DNA of 35,377 nt. Origin: a bacterium BMS3Abin06. Lineage in GTDB: Bacteria; Nitrospirota; Thermodesulfovibrionia; UBA6902. A model generated the notes under the pieces. That model had not been told where the DNA came from, searched no databases, and saw nothing but the letters and a program-made list of their open reading frames with translations. The stretch covers positions 1 to 35,377 of the forward strand of contig BDSY01000101.1 of the NCBI GenBank assembly GCA_002897895.1, read 5' to 3'. Both the position numbers and the translations under genes were made by a program. How positions within the stretch are numbered: position 1 is the first letter of the stretch; each line of letters opens with the position of its first letter. Shown one piece after another: positions 16,389 to 23,793 of this stretch.

Positions 16389-16939
16389 TTAATCACCTCT
16401 CCAAGAAGGCGAATCAGCGTCTCGTCTTCGTATGTTATATCCTTTACTGCCTCTTTCAATCGTGCTGATAGACGCTGATAGCCCCAGACAGATCGGCGTT
16501 TGGTCTCCTGCCGGCCTTCACGCTGGTAGTACAGGGGCATATTGACCTCAAAGTAGGAAATACTGTCCGCATCCTTGAGCAGATCAGAACGGGTATCGCC
16601 TCCTGCCTCGTGAAGTGCCACCAAGCGGCAAGTTTCGTCGATAGTGGCCCGGGCAACGCCGCATTCTATTAGTATCTCCCGCAATATATTTGCGCCGCTT
16701 CGCGCATGGGCGGCTTTGAAGGCATCATAATCGTCAAAATCAGATCGGCGGACTTTTTGATCCTCGACAGCCCTGTCAATATCGTGAGCAAGCGCTGCGA
16801 TCTGCAAAGCCTGATCGGCATCGGGATCAAGCTTTAACAACCACTCAAGGGTATTTTCGGCATGAAGCGGGTCTTCCGGCACCCTGGAACCGGCGATGAC
16901 AGCCTTGATTCTTTCTTTTGCGCAGTCTGTGCTATTCAC
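16385..16939 (-). CDS. HD-superfamily phosphohydrolase
   Basis: The protein has the H...HD...D metal-binding layout: His in PLHAENT, HD in AALAHDIDRA, then ARSGANILREIL and LVALHEAGGD, with a later Asp in LLKDADSISYFE. I place the start at the GTG at 16937-16939, which overlaps the upstream stop (GTGAATAG) and gives 184 residues. A longer TTG start at 16975 would lie 44 bp inside the upstream gene. Position between the CDP-alcohol transferase fusion and mltF suggests a housekeeping or phosphatase step for the phosphorylated product. That is inference: the phosphatase expected after DIPP-type synthesis is otherwise missing here. Confidence 0.7.
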   Translation of the reverse strand: MNSTDCAKERIKAVIAGSRVPEDPLHAENTLEWLLKLDPDADQALQIAALAHDIDRAVEDQKVRRSDFDDYDAFKAAHARSGANILREILIECGVARATIDETCRLVALHEAGGDTRSDLLKDADSISYFEVNMPLYYQREGRQETKRRSVWGYQRLSARLKEAVKDITYEDETLIRLLGEVIK

Positions 16940-18245
16940 ATTCCCGGCAAATAATGACACGGCGTATGGTTTCAATATTCATCAGAACAGCAATAATTAC
17001 AAGCACTGAATATGCCTGATTGAACAGGGCGCCAAGAAATATCACAAAGACACGGATATCCCGTCCGAGCCGGATTCCTTTGCTGATCCGGTTACGCATG
17101 AGGCTGTCGTACTTGTCCGCTGTATAGCTCAACATAAATGACCCGATGATGGCCGCAAACCCGATCCAGAGGACGAGATTGCCTGACGTATTAAGGTACA
17201 CATGCCATGTGAGACCGAAAAGGAGAAAGGCGTCTGAGTATCGATCCAATACCGCATCGAACCAGCCGCCATAATCGCTGCTTTGGAACTTGAGCCTGGC
17301 CACTTCTCCATCGGAACCGTCAATGATGGATGCGAACTGTGCCAGAATACCTCCCATGAGCATAGTTAGATACCCGCCAAGTGTAAAGAGTCCGGTAGCC
17401 AGTACTGAACATAGGAACGAGAACAGGGAAATTTGATTGGGTGTGACATTGAACCTTGCCAGACGGCGGGAAAACATCACTGAAATGGGCCGGTTCAGGT
17501 AGCGCGATACAGGACCGTCGTTGGACTTATCACGGAGATTATCCAGCAGTGCCTTCTCCGCTTTCGTGAAGGCCGCTGGATCATCCACATCGATCCAGAA
17601 ACCGCTTGTATTAATCGCTTTAGCTTGTCCCTCTTTCGCTATAATCCTCACAGCCCCGGACAAGGTGGTGTCGCCGTTTTTTCCCTTGCACTGCTCCAGT
17701 GCATCAAAAATGGCGGGAGAGCACTTAAAAATGCCGGTATCAAAGCCGTTGAAATCGCTTATCTCCTTGCCGATACTATTAATCTTTCCATTTTCAACCT
17801 TTACCCGTGTGACATCCTCCATATCAATGAGGGGATTGCGGGTGTCCCCGTCCACGCCGAGGGCGATCTCCCCATCGGCCAGGGGAAACTCTATCAACTC
17901 ACCGGCAAGGGCCGGATCAAAGAGATGGTCCGCCATAAGCAGCAAAAAAGGTTCGTGCAGATATTCCTGCGCCTTGAGTACCGACAGACCGTTTTCTTTT
18001 TCCCAATCCCCATTAGTCAAAGGCGTAATATGAATCTTGAGACGATTAGACAGCTGGCTCAGAAAGGAGCGAACCCGGTCACCCTGATACCCGGTAACAA
18101 CGTAAAACTCATCTGCCCCGGCCTCCATGGCAGAGCGGATGACCCGTTCAATCAAAGGGATGCCCAGTATGGGAATTAGCGGTTTGCTGTTACACTTCTG
18201 CTGTAGCCGACTGCCTTTGCCGGCTGCGATAATCAGGCACTTCAT
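16932..18245 (-). CDS. Fusion of sugar/inositol-phosphate nucleotidyltransferase and CDP-alcohol phosphatidyltransferase (IPCT-DIPPS type)
   Basis: Two-domain enzyme of 437 residues. Residues 1-235 form a nucleotidyltransferase: signature CLIIAAGKGSRLQQ at 3-16, Lys21 in KPL, and LLLMADHLFD at 101-110 for the metal site. Residues 260-435 form a CDP-alcohol transferase with a perfect motif: D309..D312-G313..A316-R317, G326...D330...D334, and several membrane helices. This is the architecture of bifunctional CTP:inositol-1-phosphate cytidylyltransferase/di-myo-inositol-phosphate-phosphate synthase. The gene immediately before it is inositol-phosphate synthase, so CDP-inositol is the likely intermediate. 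The acceptor may be inositol phosphate (solute) or a lipid; sequence cannot decide. TAGGAGAC lies 5 bp before the ATG, and the gene overlaps its upstream neighbour by 56 bp. Confidence 0.88.
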   Translation of the reverse strand: MKCLIIAAGKGSRLQQKCNSKPLIPILGIPLIERVIRSAMEAGADEFYVVTGYQGDRVRSFLSQLSNRLKIHITPLTNGDWEKENGLSVLKAQEYLHEPFLLLMADHLFDPALAGELIEFPLADGEIALGVDGDTRNPLIDMEDVTRVKVENGKINSIGKEISDFNGFDTGIFKCSPAIFDALEQCKGKNGDTTLSGAVRIIAKEGQAKAINTSGFWIDVDDPAAFTKAEKALLDNLRDKSNDGPVSRYLNRPISVMFSRRLARFNVTPNQISLFSFLCSVLATGLFTLGGYLTMLMGGILAQFASIIDGSDGEVARLKFQSSDYGGWFDAVLDRYSDAFLLFGLTWHVYLNTSGNLVLWIGFAAIIGSFMLSYTADKYDSLMRNRISKGIRLGRDIRVFVIFLGALFNQAYSVLVIIAVLMNIETIRRVIICRECE

Positions 18246-19350
18246 TATTGTCTCCTATGTTGCCGTTGATGAATTGTTCCGTCATTTGAAAAGCTTTATC
18301 ATCAGTGAACTGAAGCGGCGGATGTTTGCAAAAATAGGCGGACGGCGCATGTAGTACACCACCCAATCCCCGGCTTAATGCCAGTTTGGCACACCGGATT
18401 GAATCAATCGCAACCCCCGCTGAATTGGGCGAATCCTCTACGGAGAGACGCAGCTCAATGTTCATTGGCACATTACCGAAGAGCTTGCCTTCCATGCGAA
18501 TGAAGCAGAGCTTGTTATCATTCTGCCAGGGCACATAATCACTGGGGCCGATATGAATGTTTTCATCGTCCATACGCTCTGCAGCCACGGCCTGAACCGC
18601 CTCGGTCTTGGATTTCTTCTTTGAGGCCAGACGGCTGCGGTTGAGCATATTGAGAAAATCGGTGTTCCCGCCGGTATTGAGCTGGTAGGTGCGCTCCAGT
18701 TTGACACCGCGTTTGGCGAAAAGATCGGTCAGGGTGCGGTGGGTAATGGTTGCGCCCAGCTGGGCCTTGATATCATCACCGATAATCGGGATATTTTTCT
18801 CCTCAAAACGCTTTGCCCAAACCGGATCACTGGCGATGAAGACCGGAATATTGTTGACAAAGGCGACACCTGCTTCTAACGCACATTCAGCGTAAAACCG
18901 GGACGCTTCCTCGGAACCGACCGGCAGATAATTCATGAGGACTTCCGTGCCGGATTTCTTAAGCGCCCTGACGACTTCTTCCTCTGTCGGTTCCGGCTCA
19001 TTGGCCAGAACAAAGGTGCGCTTTTCATCATAATTCTTCATGTGCTCAGAAAACCCGTCCAGGGCCTTACCCATCCGCACGGCAATACCGGATTTCGGGA
19101 GTTCCGAGCAAAAAACCGTCGTGCAGTTGGGAGCGGAAAAGATGGCTTCGTGTACATCAACGCCGACTTTGCGTTTATCAATATCAAAGGCCACAACGAC
19201 CTCAATATCGCATGGACTATATCCCCCGATATCCCAGTGCATCAGCCCGATGGCATTCCGGGGGTTTGCTCCCCTGTAATAGTGGATTCCCTGAATCAGG
19301 GAGCTGGCACAGTTTCCAACTCCTATGATTGCGATTTTGATCTTATTCAT
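18190..19350 (-). CDS. ino1: myo-Inositol-3-phosphate synthase
   Basis: Converts glucose 6-phosphate to 1D-myo-inositol 3-phosphate with bound NAD. The 386-residue protein has the Rossmann motif IGVGNCASSLIQG (9-21). Later family segments are NYLPVGSEEASRFYAECALEAG, IIGDDIKAQLGATITHRTL, TYQLNTGGNTDFLNM and KIECSP-region equivalents, then VAIDSIRCAKLALSRG. It is the shorter prokaryotic form. GAGGAGGT is 8 bp before the ATG. It is the first gene of an operon with the CDP-alcohol transferase fusion. The last 19 codons overlap the start of that gene by 56 bp in another frame; the C-terminal tail (RSRQRQSATAEV) is probably a by-product of this overlap. Confidence 0.93.
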   Translation of the reverse strand: MNKIKIAIIGVGNCASSLIQGIHYYRGANPRNAIGLMHWDIGGYSPCDIEVVVAFDIDKRKVGVDVHEAIFSAPNCTTVFCSELPKSGIAVRMGKALDGFSEHMKNYDEKRTFVLANEPEPTEEEVVRALKKSGTEVLMNYLPVGSEEASRFYAECALEAGVAFVNNIPVFIASDPVWAKRFEEKNIPIIGDDIKAQLGATITHRTLTDLFAKRGVKLERTYQLNTGGNTDFLNMLNRSRLASKKKSKTEAVQAVAAERMDDENIHIGPSDYVPWQNDNKLCFIRMEGKLFGNVPMNIELRLSVEDSPNSAGVAIDSIRCAKLALSRGLGGVLHAPSAYFCKHPPLQFTDDKAFQMTEQFINGNIGDNNEVPDYRSRQRQSATAEV

Positions 19351-19596
19351 GTCTTTCTTACCTCCTCTATGTTATTCGATAAATATTTTTTATCAGTAAA
19401 AAACATTGTTGCTTTGCTCGATATTCTTTGGAAAGAGATTAGCAACTATCCCCCGGTTAGTGATTGCTTTCCCGTGAGCTGATACGACAGCTAAAGTCCG
19501 ATCCGGTTTTGTCTCTGATCCAGGCCTCAAATTCCTACCTACCTCACTCCATTTATTTATCCATGTTTTACTCTCCGTCCACAACCCAAATGACTT
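19351..19596 (-). other. Gene-less leader region upstream of ino1
   Basis: A 63-codon minus-strand frame here starts with TTG and resembles nothing known to me, so I do not call it. In the RNA sense the stretch contains the short hairpin AGCTG-N6-CAGCT (about 19480-19495). Close to ino1 it also has GATAAA/TTTATC arms (about 19375-19395). It may be a structured 5' leader, but I could not match it to a named riboswitch. Confidence 0.3.
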
Positions 19597-19794
19597 TCAC
19601 CTTCCCTGAATGAGTTGCTCATCGCAATCCACACAAAATCTGTTTCGGTCAAGCCTGCTTTTTGCATGTTTTTCCTTGCTGCACTTCTCTGGCGCGATGT
19701 TTTCATTTACAACATCACCGCACGCAGGGCAATGGCGTACAGGCGCATTTGAACGACTGTGGTTCAAGTTGGGGCACCTCTCTTTCTGTATCAC
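19597..19794 (-). CDS. Small conserved zinc-binding protein
   Basis: The product (65 residues from GTG at 19792-19794) carries three cysteine groups: ERCPNLNHSRSNAPVRHCPACG, then EKC, then FCVDCDEQL. This gives a likely double zinc ribbon with many basic residues. I choose the GTG because AAGGAG lies 9 bp before it; a longer TTG start at 19815 would place that Shine-Dalgarno inside the gene. I recall similar short proteins in environmental Nitrospirota and Desulfobacterota-type genomes, without function. It reads toward ino1 with a gap of about 250 bp. Confidence 0.6.
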   Translation of the reverse strand: MIQKERCPNLNHSRSNAPVRHCPACGDVVNENIAPEKCSKEKHAKSRLDRNRFCVDCDEQLIQGR

Positions 19795-19972
19795 AATCCT
19801 TATCTCCTTGTTCAATCAACACCGCAGGCTATTGCATTCACAATCAATTATACTCTTTTTAAAGCGCAGCATTATCGTAACACCTATATAAGGTTTTCTC
19901 AATCCGGAAGTGTTATAGGAACACAATGTGGTTAAGTAGTTTTTTTATTAAGCTTTCGGAATAAAGTAGTTC

Positions 19973-20005
19973 TATAATAACATAATATACATAATGTATT
20001 ATGTT
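19973..20005 (+). promoter_or_regulatory. Promoter -10 with overlapping palindromic operator
   Basis: A consensus TATAAT at 19973-19978 (no good -35) is followed at once by AACATAAT (19979-19986) and its inverted copy ATTATGTT (19998-20005). A third CATAAT lies between them. The palindrome covers the expected transcription start, the usual place for an autoregulating repressor. Confidence 0.45.
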
Positions 20006-20016
20006 AAGAGGAAAAT

Positions 20017-20130
20017 ATGGGAAACGTTGAATTTACTAATAAAGAAGTGGAGTTAGTGTCTAAGCTTTTTGATATTGTTCTCTACCATTGTACAGTATTA
20101 ATCGACTCACCGGTCGGTAGTCTGTATTAA
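20017..20130 (+). CDS. 37-residue peptide, probably a truncated regulator
   Basis: The ATG at 20017 has a good Shine-Dalgarno (AAGAGGAA) and opens a 37-codon frame (MGNVEFTNKEVELVSKLFDI start) that ends at the TAA at 20128. The N-terminal 20 residues look like the first helix of a small DNA-binding regulator, and the rest looks unrelated. Together with the operator-like palindrome just upstream, this suggests the front end of a repressor or antitoxin gene that was cut by a deletion. Identity is not established. Confidence 0.4.
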   Translation: MGNVEFTNKEVELVSKLFDIVLYHCTVLIDSPVGSLY

Positions 20131-20192
20131 ATCGGAATCGCGTATAATAGAATTCATATTTATATTCAAACAAAGATGAAGAGGTGTTAATA

Positions 20193-21335
20193 ATGAACAT
20201 CAGCTATATCTCAACCTACCCACCAATCAGATGTGGAATAGGGACTTATACAAATTTCCTGTCCCAGGCTTTGTCGAGGATTAATAAAGAATTAAGAATC
20301 TCAATTGTAGCTGAAAATGGCGCAAAAAAAATTAAAGACAAATTATTTAAAACATCGCCCTGCTTTAACAGGAAAGAGGACTACGTACAAAAAATAAATG
20401 CGGCTACGGCAGAGTTTTGTCCTGATATTGTTCATATTCAACATGAATTCGCTGTCTTCAATCCTGATGAACGATTCTTGAACTTGCTGCAAGAGCTAAA
20501 AAAGAAGACTAAGATTGTTTTAACCCTTCATACTGTACATACAAACGAAACTAATGACTGGAATATAGAAGCTATGAGTATTGAGGAATATAACCTCAGA
20601 ATGAGCCGGCTGGTTAATGCGATTATTGTTCATCAGGTGTCTATGAAGGAAGAGCTGGTCAGACAAAATGTGAATGAAAAGCTCCTCCATGTGATTCCAC
20701 ATGGTACGGAAATCTTAGAACAGGCAAATAAAATAGAAGCGAAGAGAAAGTTTGAATTACCGGAGAGTAGTAGAATTATTCTTTCTTTTGGATTTTTCGG
20801 CAAGCTAAAAAGAAAAGAGTTAATCGTTGAGGCTTTGCCTGAAGTGCTTAAGAAAGTACCGGATGCCTATGTCTTTTTTTCAGGACATGTCAGGGATTGG
20901 GTCCAGGAAGATTTTGAAACCCGAAAGCTCTATGAAGAAAAGGCCAAAGAACTTGGTGTAAGTAATCATGTAATTTTTGCGAAAAGATACATACACGATG
21001 ATGAAATCGACTTAGTTTTAGACTGTTCGGATGTTGTGGTTTTCCCCTATTTCCAGGAATGGTATTCCGGAAGTGGCAGTCTCCATTTAGCAATAGGAGC
21101 ATTTAAGCCGATTGTTGTATCCAAAATCCCAAAATTCGAGGAAGTGCCAGGAGAGATATCAAAAGAACTGGTTTTTAATCCTGATGACTCCTCCAAATTG
21201 GCAAAAATCTTAATAAAGCTGCTTGTTAATAATAACTTTAGAGAAAGCATTATTGATAATGTGAAAAGTTACGCCCTTGCCACATCCTGGGATTTGATTG
21301 CGAAGACACATATGCAGCTTTATAAAACGTTATGA
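20193..21335 (+). CDS. Glycosyltransferase, GT4 family
   Basis: GT-B fold enzyme of 380 residues that would transfer a sugar from a nucleotide donor. The N-terminal domain opens MNISYISTYPPIRCGIGTYT, with the Gly-rich donor loop, and holds IVHIQHEFAVF and VIPHGTE. The C-terminal domain has the Rossmann segment LSFGFFGKLKRKELIVEALP and the late EWYSGSGSLHLAIGAFKPIV, in the position of the family's E-x7-E donor-binding motif. I start at the ATG at 20193, because GAAGAGGTG lies 7 bp upstream; the in-frame GTG at 20184 is part of that site. It stands alone, with no operon partners. Confidence 0.88.
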   Translation: MNISYISTYPPIRCGIGTYTNFLSQALSRINKELRISIVAENGAKKIKDKLFKTSPCFNRKEDYVQKINAATAEFCPDIVHIQHEFAVFNPDERFLNLLQELKKKTKIVLTLHTVHTNETNDWNIEAMSIEEYNLRMSRLVNAIIVHQVSMKEELVRQNVNEKLLHVIPHGTEILEQANKIEAKRKFELPESSRIILSFGFFGKLKRKELIVEALPEVLKKVPDAYVFFSGHVRDWVQEDFETRKLYEEKAKELGVSNHVIFAKRYIHDDEIDLVLDCSDVVVFPYFQEWYSGSGSLHLAIGAFKPIVVSKIPKFEEVPGEISKELVFNPDDSSKLAKILIKLLVNNNFRESIIDNVKSYALATSWDLIAKTHMQLYKTL

Positions 21336-21921
21336 ATTATTAGTTGTGGGACCCCCGTATGTAGCGTCAAATCGTTACAGGCTGTCCATGAACTGCTTTT
21401 TTTGCAGTTTTTGTGTTTGCGGCTGAATTGTATATCGGTCCAAATGGTAACTATTCAGGTCAATTAGTGAATTAAGGATATGCAGCGGCCAGGAAAGGCA
21501 CCCCTTTAAAGGCATCAGCAAAGATATGGGGTCAAGTCTTGCTTCTTGCAATTTTGAATCAAAATTGATAAAATTGGTATATGGCAATAAGAACTTTGGG
21601 AACGTTGTTGCACACTATGCAAAACTATTGACAAGCAAGACTAAAAAACATCACACAGGTGTGGTATGCTTTCAATAACTTGGCACGAATGTATATGGGC
21701 CAAGTCTTTAATCGTAACAAAAGTAACAAAAGCATAGAGAAAAAAGAAGAAATAAACTACAATATTTGTCATACACATCCGGGACATGAAGTTGGTTTCA
21801 GATTGCGGCTCTATTACTTCTCTCATGCTTAGATTTTAACAAAGAAAAGAAACAATAAAAAAAGAGGTTCTACAAATATATTTATTTGTAATTCTGCAAC
21901 CAATCCAATCGATTTTTTATT
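21336..21921. other. Gene-less stretch with mobile-element scars
   Basis: No gene supported. It holds GTAACTATTCAGG (21447-21459), identical to one terminal repeat of the element at 25662-25793 but without a partner end nearby. It also holds GGGGTCAAGTCTT (21528-21540), which resembles GGGGTCAAATCTT near 34600. An ACTTGGC/GCCAAGT inverted pair lies at about 21679-21706. It looks like an area of past insertions and deletions. Confidence 0.4.
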
Positions 21922-22236
21922 TCATGGTAGTCGATTTTCATTAAGGAATTTGGTCGTTCTTCGGATAAGCTCTTTAAAGGGAAGATAATTCGTCACTACT
22001 ATTCCTTTGTGGGATAACTTTCTCTTGTAATAGTCCCTTTGCAAATTCACAAAGTGTTTGATATTTCTTGTCAAAATTACACGGTTATGTTTTGTTGCAT
22101 ATTCTAACTGTTCTTTATCCGTTTTGCCTCTCATATTAACTTCATGGGCACTGACTACATCATAACCTCTACTTCTTAAAGAAACTGCCAGACGGTCCGT
22201 TAGATCTTCATCTATATAAAGTTTTATTTTCTCCAA
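21922..22236 (-). CDS. DUF5615 PIN-like toxin
   Basis: The 104-residue protein has the compact PIN-like (Mut7-C-type) fold. An N-terminal acidic pair lies in KLYIDEDL, then SRGYDVVSAHEV and RVILTRNIKHFV with further acidic and catalytic positions. Such proteins are predicted Mg-dependent RNases. It overlaps the upstream DUF433 gene by 13 bp, the standard DUF433-DUF5615 toxin-antitoxin order, so it is most likely the toxin of an intact module. Confidence 0.8.
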   Translation of the reverse strand: MEKIKLYIDEDLTDRLAVSLRSRGYDVVSAHEVNMRGKTDKEQLEYATKHNRVILTRNIKHFVNLQRDYYKRKLSHKGIVVTNYLPFKELIRRTTKFLNENRLP

Positions 22237-22529
22237 CCTTCACCCTTGGTCTTTTCCATCCAATATTCCTCTTTATTCTCCTCTATAATTTTGTCAATCT
22301 CTTCTTTATGATCATAATAGTAAGAGAGGGCGTCATAAACCTGTGCGTGTGTGATGTGAGGATATATCGTTATAATCTCATCTACCGAATGACTGGCGCG
22401 CTCTAACTCCACAATAAGGCTTACGCTAATTCTTGTCCCTGTAATTACAGCGTCTCCCCCGCAGACTCCTTTCTTTTTCTCAATATATAGATGCTTTAAT
22501 TTTTTTTCTTTCCTTATTGCAAGAGACAT
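22224..22529 (-). CDS. DUF433 antitoxin
   Basis: The 101-residue protein contains the DUF433 core GVCGGDAVITGTRISVSLIV (about residues 20-39), then IITIYPHITHAQVYDALSYYYDH, a winged-helix-type DNA-binding domain, and a charged C-terminal tail suited to toxin binding. AGGAGGAAAA directly before the ATG is a strong ribosome binding site. It forms an operon with the PIN-like toxin downstream. Confidence 0.8.
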   Translation of the reverse strand: MSLAIRKEKKLKHLYIEKKKGVCGGDAVITGTRISVSLIVELERASHSVDEIITIYPHITHAQVYDALSYYYDHKEEIDKIIEENKEEYWMEKTKGEGWRK

Positions 22530-22736
22530 TTTTCCTCCTGATTTGAAAATGTGTTATTAAAAGTCTAACACAAGCAGCAACAGCAATTAAAGAGGCCCAC
22601 TGGGGCTTCAGATAAGCAGATTTGGATTTCTTGTATTGAATTTCACACTTTGAAATTCAGGCTACCGGCTCTTAGGGGCTGCTCACCTTAGTTCTATTTA
22701 TAAAGGTTTTCATAGAGCACGGAGAAAATATAGTGA

Positions 22737-23765
22737 CTATATTTCTTGAATGTTCAGCTTCTGTCTTGCGAACTCAATTAGTTGTTCCGGTTGTTCCTGG
22801 TAAATCTTGTTATGACCTTCTTCCCTTGACATGACACCTTCCCTCACCATATTCGCAATTTCCCAGACATAAGGATGAAACCCATATCTTTTTACATGAA
22901 TCTCATTAGCAAAAGCATTAAGAAGGCAGTTTGAAGAATTTGTATCTGTATCCTTTGGGGCCTCCCAACCTAATTTCTTTATCTCCTTATGTATCATACG
23001 TTCATCATAAAACTCCCATGCCATCGGGTGAACATTATATGGAAATCTTTCAGATTGTGAATAATGCCATTCGTTTAGGAAATAAGTTTCTATCTCGTCA
23101 CTAACTACTTTCTTGAGAGGCTCCTTAATGGCCTTCTGGGTCATCTTGATAAGCGATGGATTATTTTTCATTATGGAAGACTGTACAGGCGCCTGTCCTG
23201 GCGACCAGCCAAAACCAATCATTGGAATATTCTGCTCAATGGCGGTTTTCAAACAAATAGACTTTACGAGCCCTATACAGGATGTGCAGATCGTACTGGC
23301 CCTCTCCAACGTCTTTTTTGAGTAAAGTTCATGCATAGAAGCGTATGTAAAGATACTTTTCAAAATGCTCCATTTCGGCTTAAATGATATAAGATCAATA
23401 CCTAACCTATCAGTGACATTCTTGATATTGCTCCAGGATGTATCCGAAATAAAACCGTTGTCAAAGCTTAATGCGAGCACTCTTAATTTGTATTTTGTCT
23501 TGAGAAGAAACATTGTATATGTAGAATCTTTCCCCCCACTGTAAGCCATGAGAACATCATAGGAACGGTGAGACGGTTGACTGAGTTGATTGAGTAACTG
23601 ATGAAACTTTTGTTCGTATTTCTTCTTATCCTGAGCCAGTTTTTCTTCCTTGCCCTGGAACCTCTGGCAAAAAATACAAACACCTTCCTCATTAAACCTT
23701 ATACCCGGAAAAGTTTCAGGTAATATGCAGTTGGAACAAATTTTTTGTTGATTAGGTTTATTCAT
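22737..23765 (-). CDS. PP-loop amidotransferase (N-acetyl sugar amidotransferase / WbpG-like)
   Basis: Soluble ATP-pyrophosphatase of 342 residues. A zinc-knuckle N-terminus (C10, C13, C30, C33) is followed by the PP-loop SGGKDS (76-81), LALSFDNGF and the CTSC segment before the helix SICLKTAIEQNIPMIGFGWSPGQ. In this family an adenylated sugar amide reacts with ammonia to give an acetamidino group, usually with HisH/HisF-like partners. None is present here, but an AsnB-type amidotransferase lies in the same operon. It is the last gene of the cluster, 28 bp after the acyl ligase. GAGGAG lies 15 bp upstream of the ATG. The sugar substrate is an inference from family. Confidence 0.78.
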   Translation of the reverse strand: MNKPNQQKICSNCILPETFPGIRFNEEGVCIFCQRFQGKEEKLAQDKKKYEQKFHQLLNQLSQPSHRSYDVLMAYSGGKDSTYTMFLLKTKYKLRVLALSFDNGFISDTSWSNIKNVTDRLGIDLISFKPKWSILKSIFTYASMHELYSKKTLERASTICTSCIGLVKSICLKTAIEQNIPMIGFGWSPGQAPVQSSIMKNNPSLIKMTQKAIKEPLKKVVSDEIETYFLNEWHYSQSERFPYNVHPMAWEFYDERMIHKEIKKLGWEAPKDTDTNSSNCLLNAFANEIHVKRYGFHPYVWEIANMVREGVMSREEGHNKIYQEQPEQLIEFARQKLNIQEI

Positions 23766-23793
23766 GGTTCACTTATTCAACTCCTCAACTCAA

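Noticed and set aside
16940..16975. TTG start for the HD hydrolase
   Set aside because: It would lie well inside the upstream gene and lacks a ribosome binding site; the GTG overlapping the stop is simpler.
17521..18179. Two plus-strand open frames of 170 and 184 codons
   Set aside because: Both are antisense to the nucleotidyltransferase/CDP-alcohol transferase fusion, whose motifs are unambiguous.
19393..19584. Minus-strand open frame upstream of ino1
   Set aside because: TTG start without a ribosome binding site, no recognisable domain; more likely non-coding leader.
21675..21710. Possible sigma-54 promoter (TTGGCAC element)
   Set aside because: The -24 part fits TGGCAC, but the -12 GC is missing at the right distance. 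An inverted repeat explains the sequence as well.
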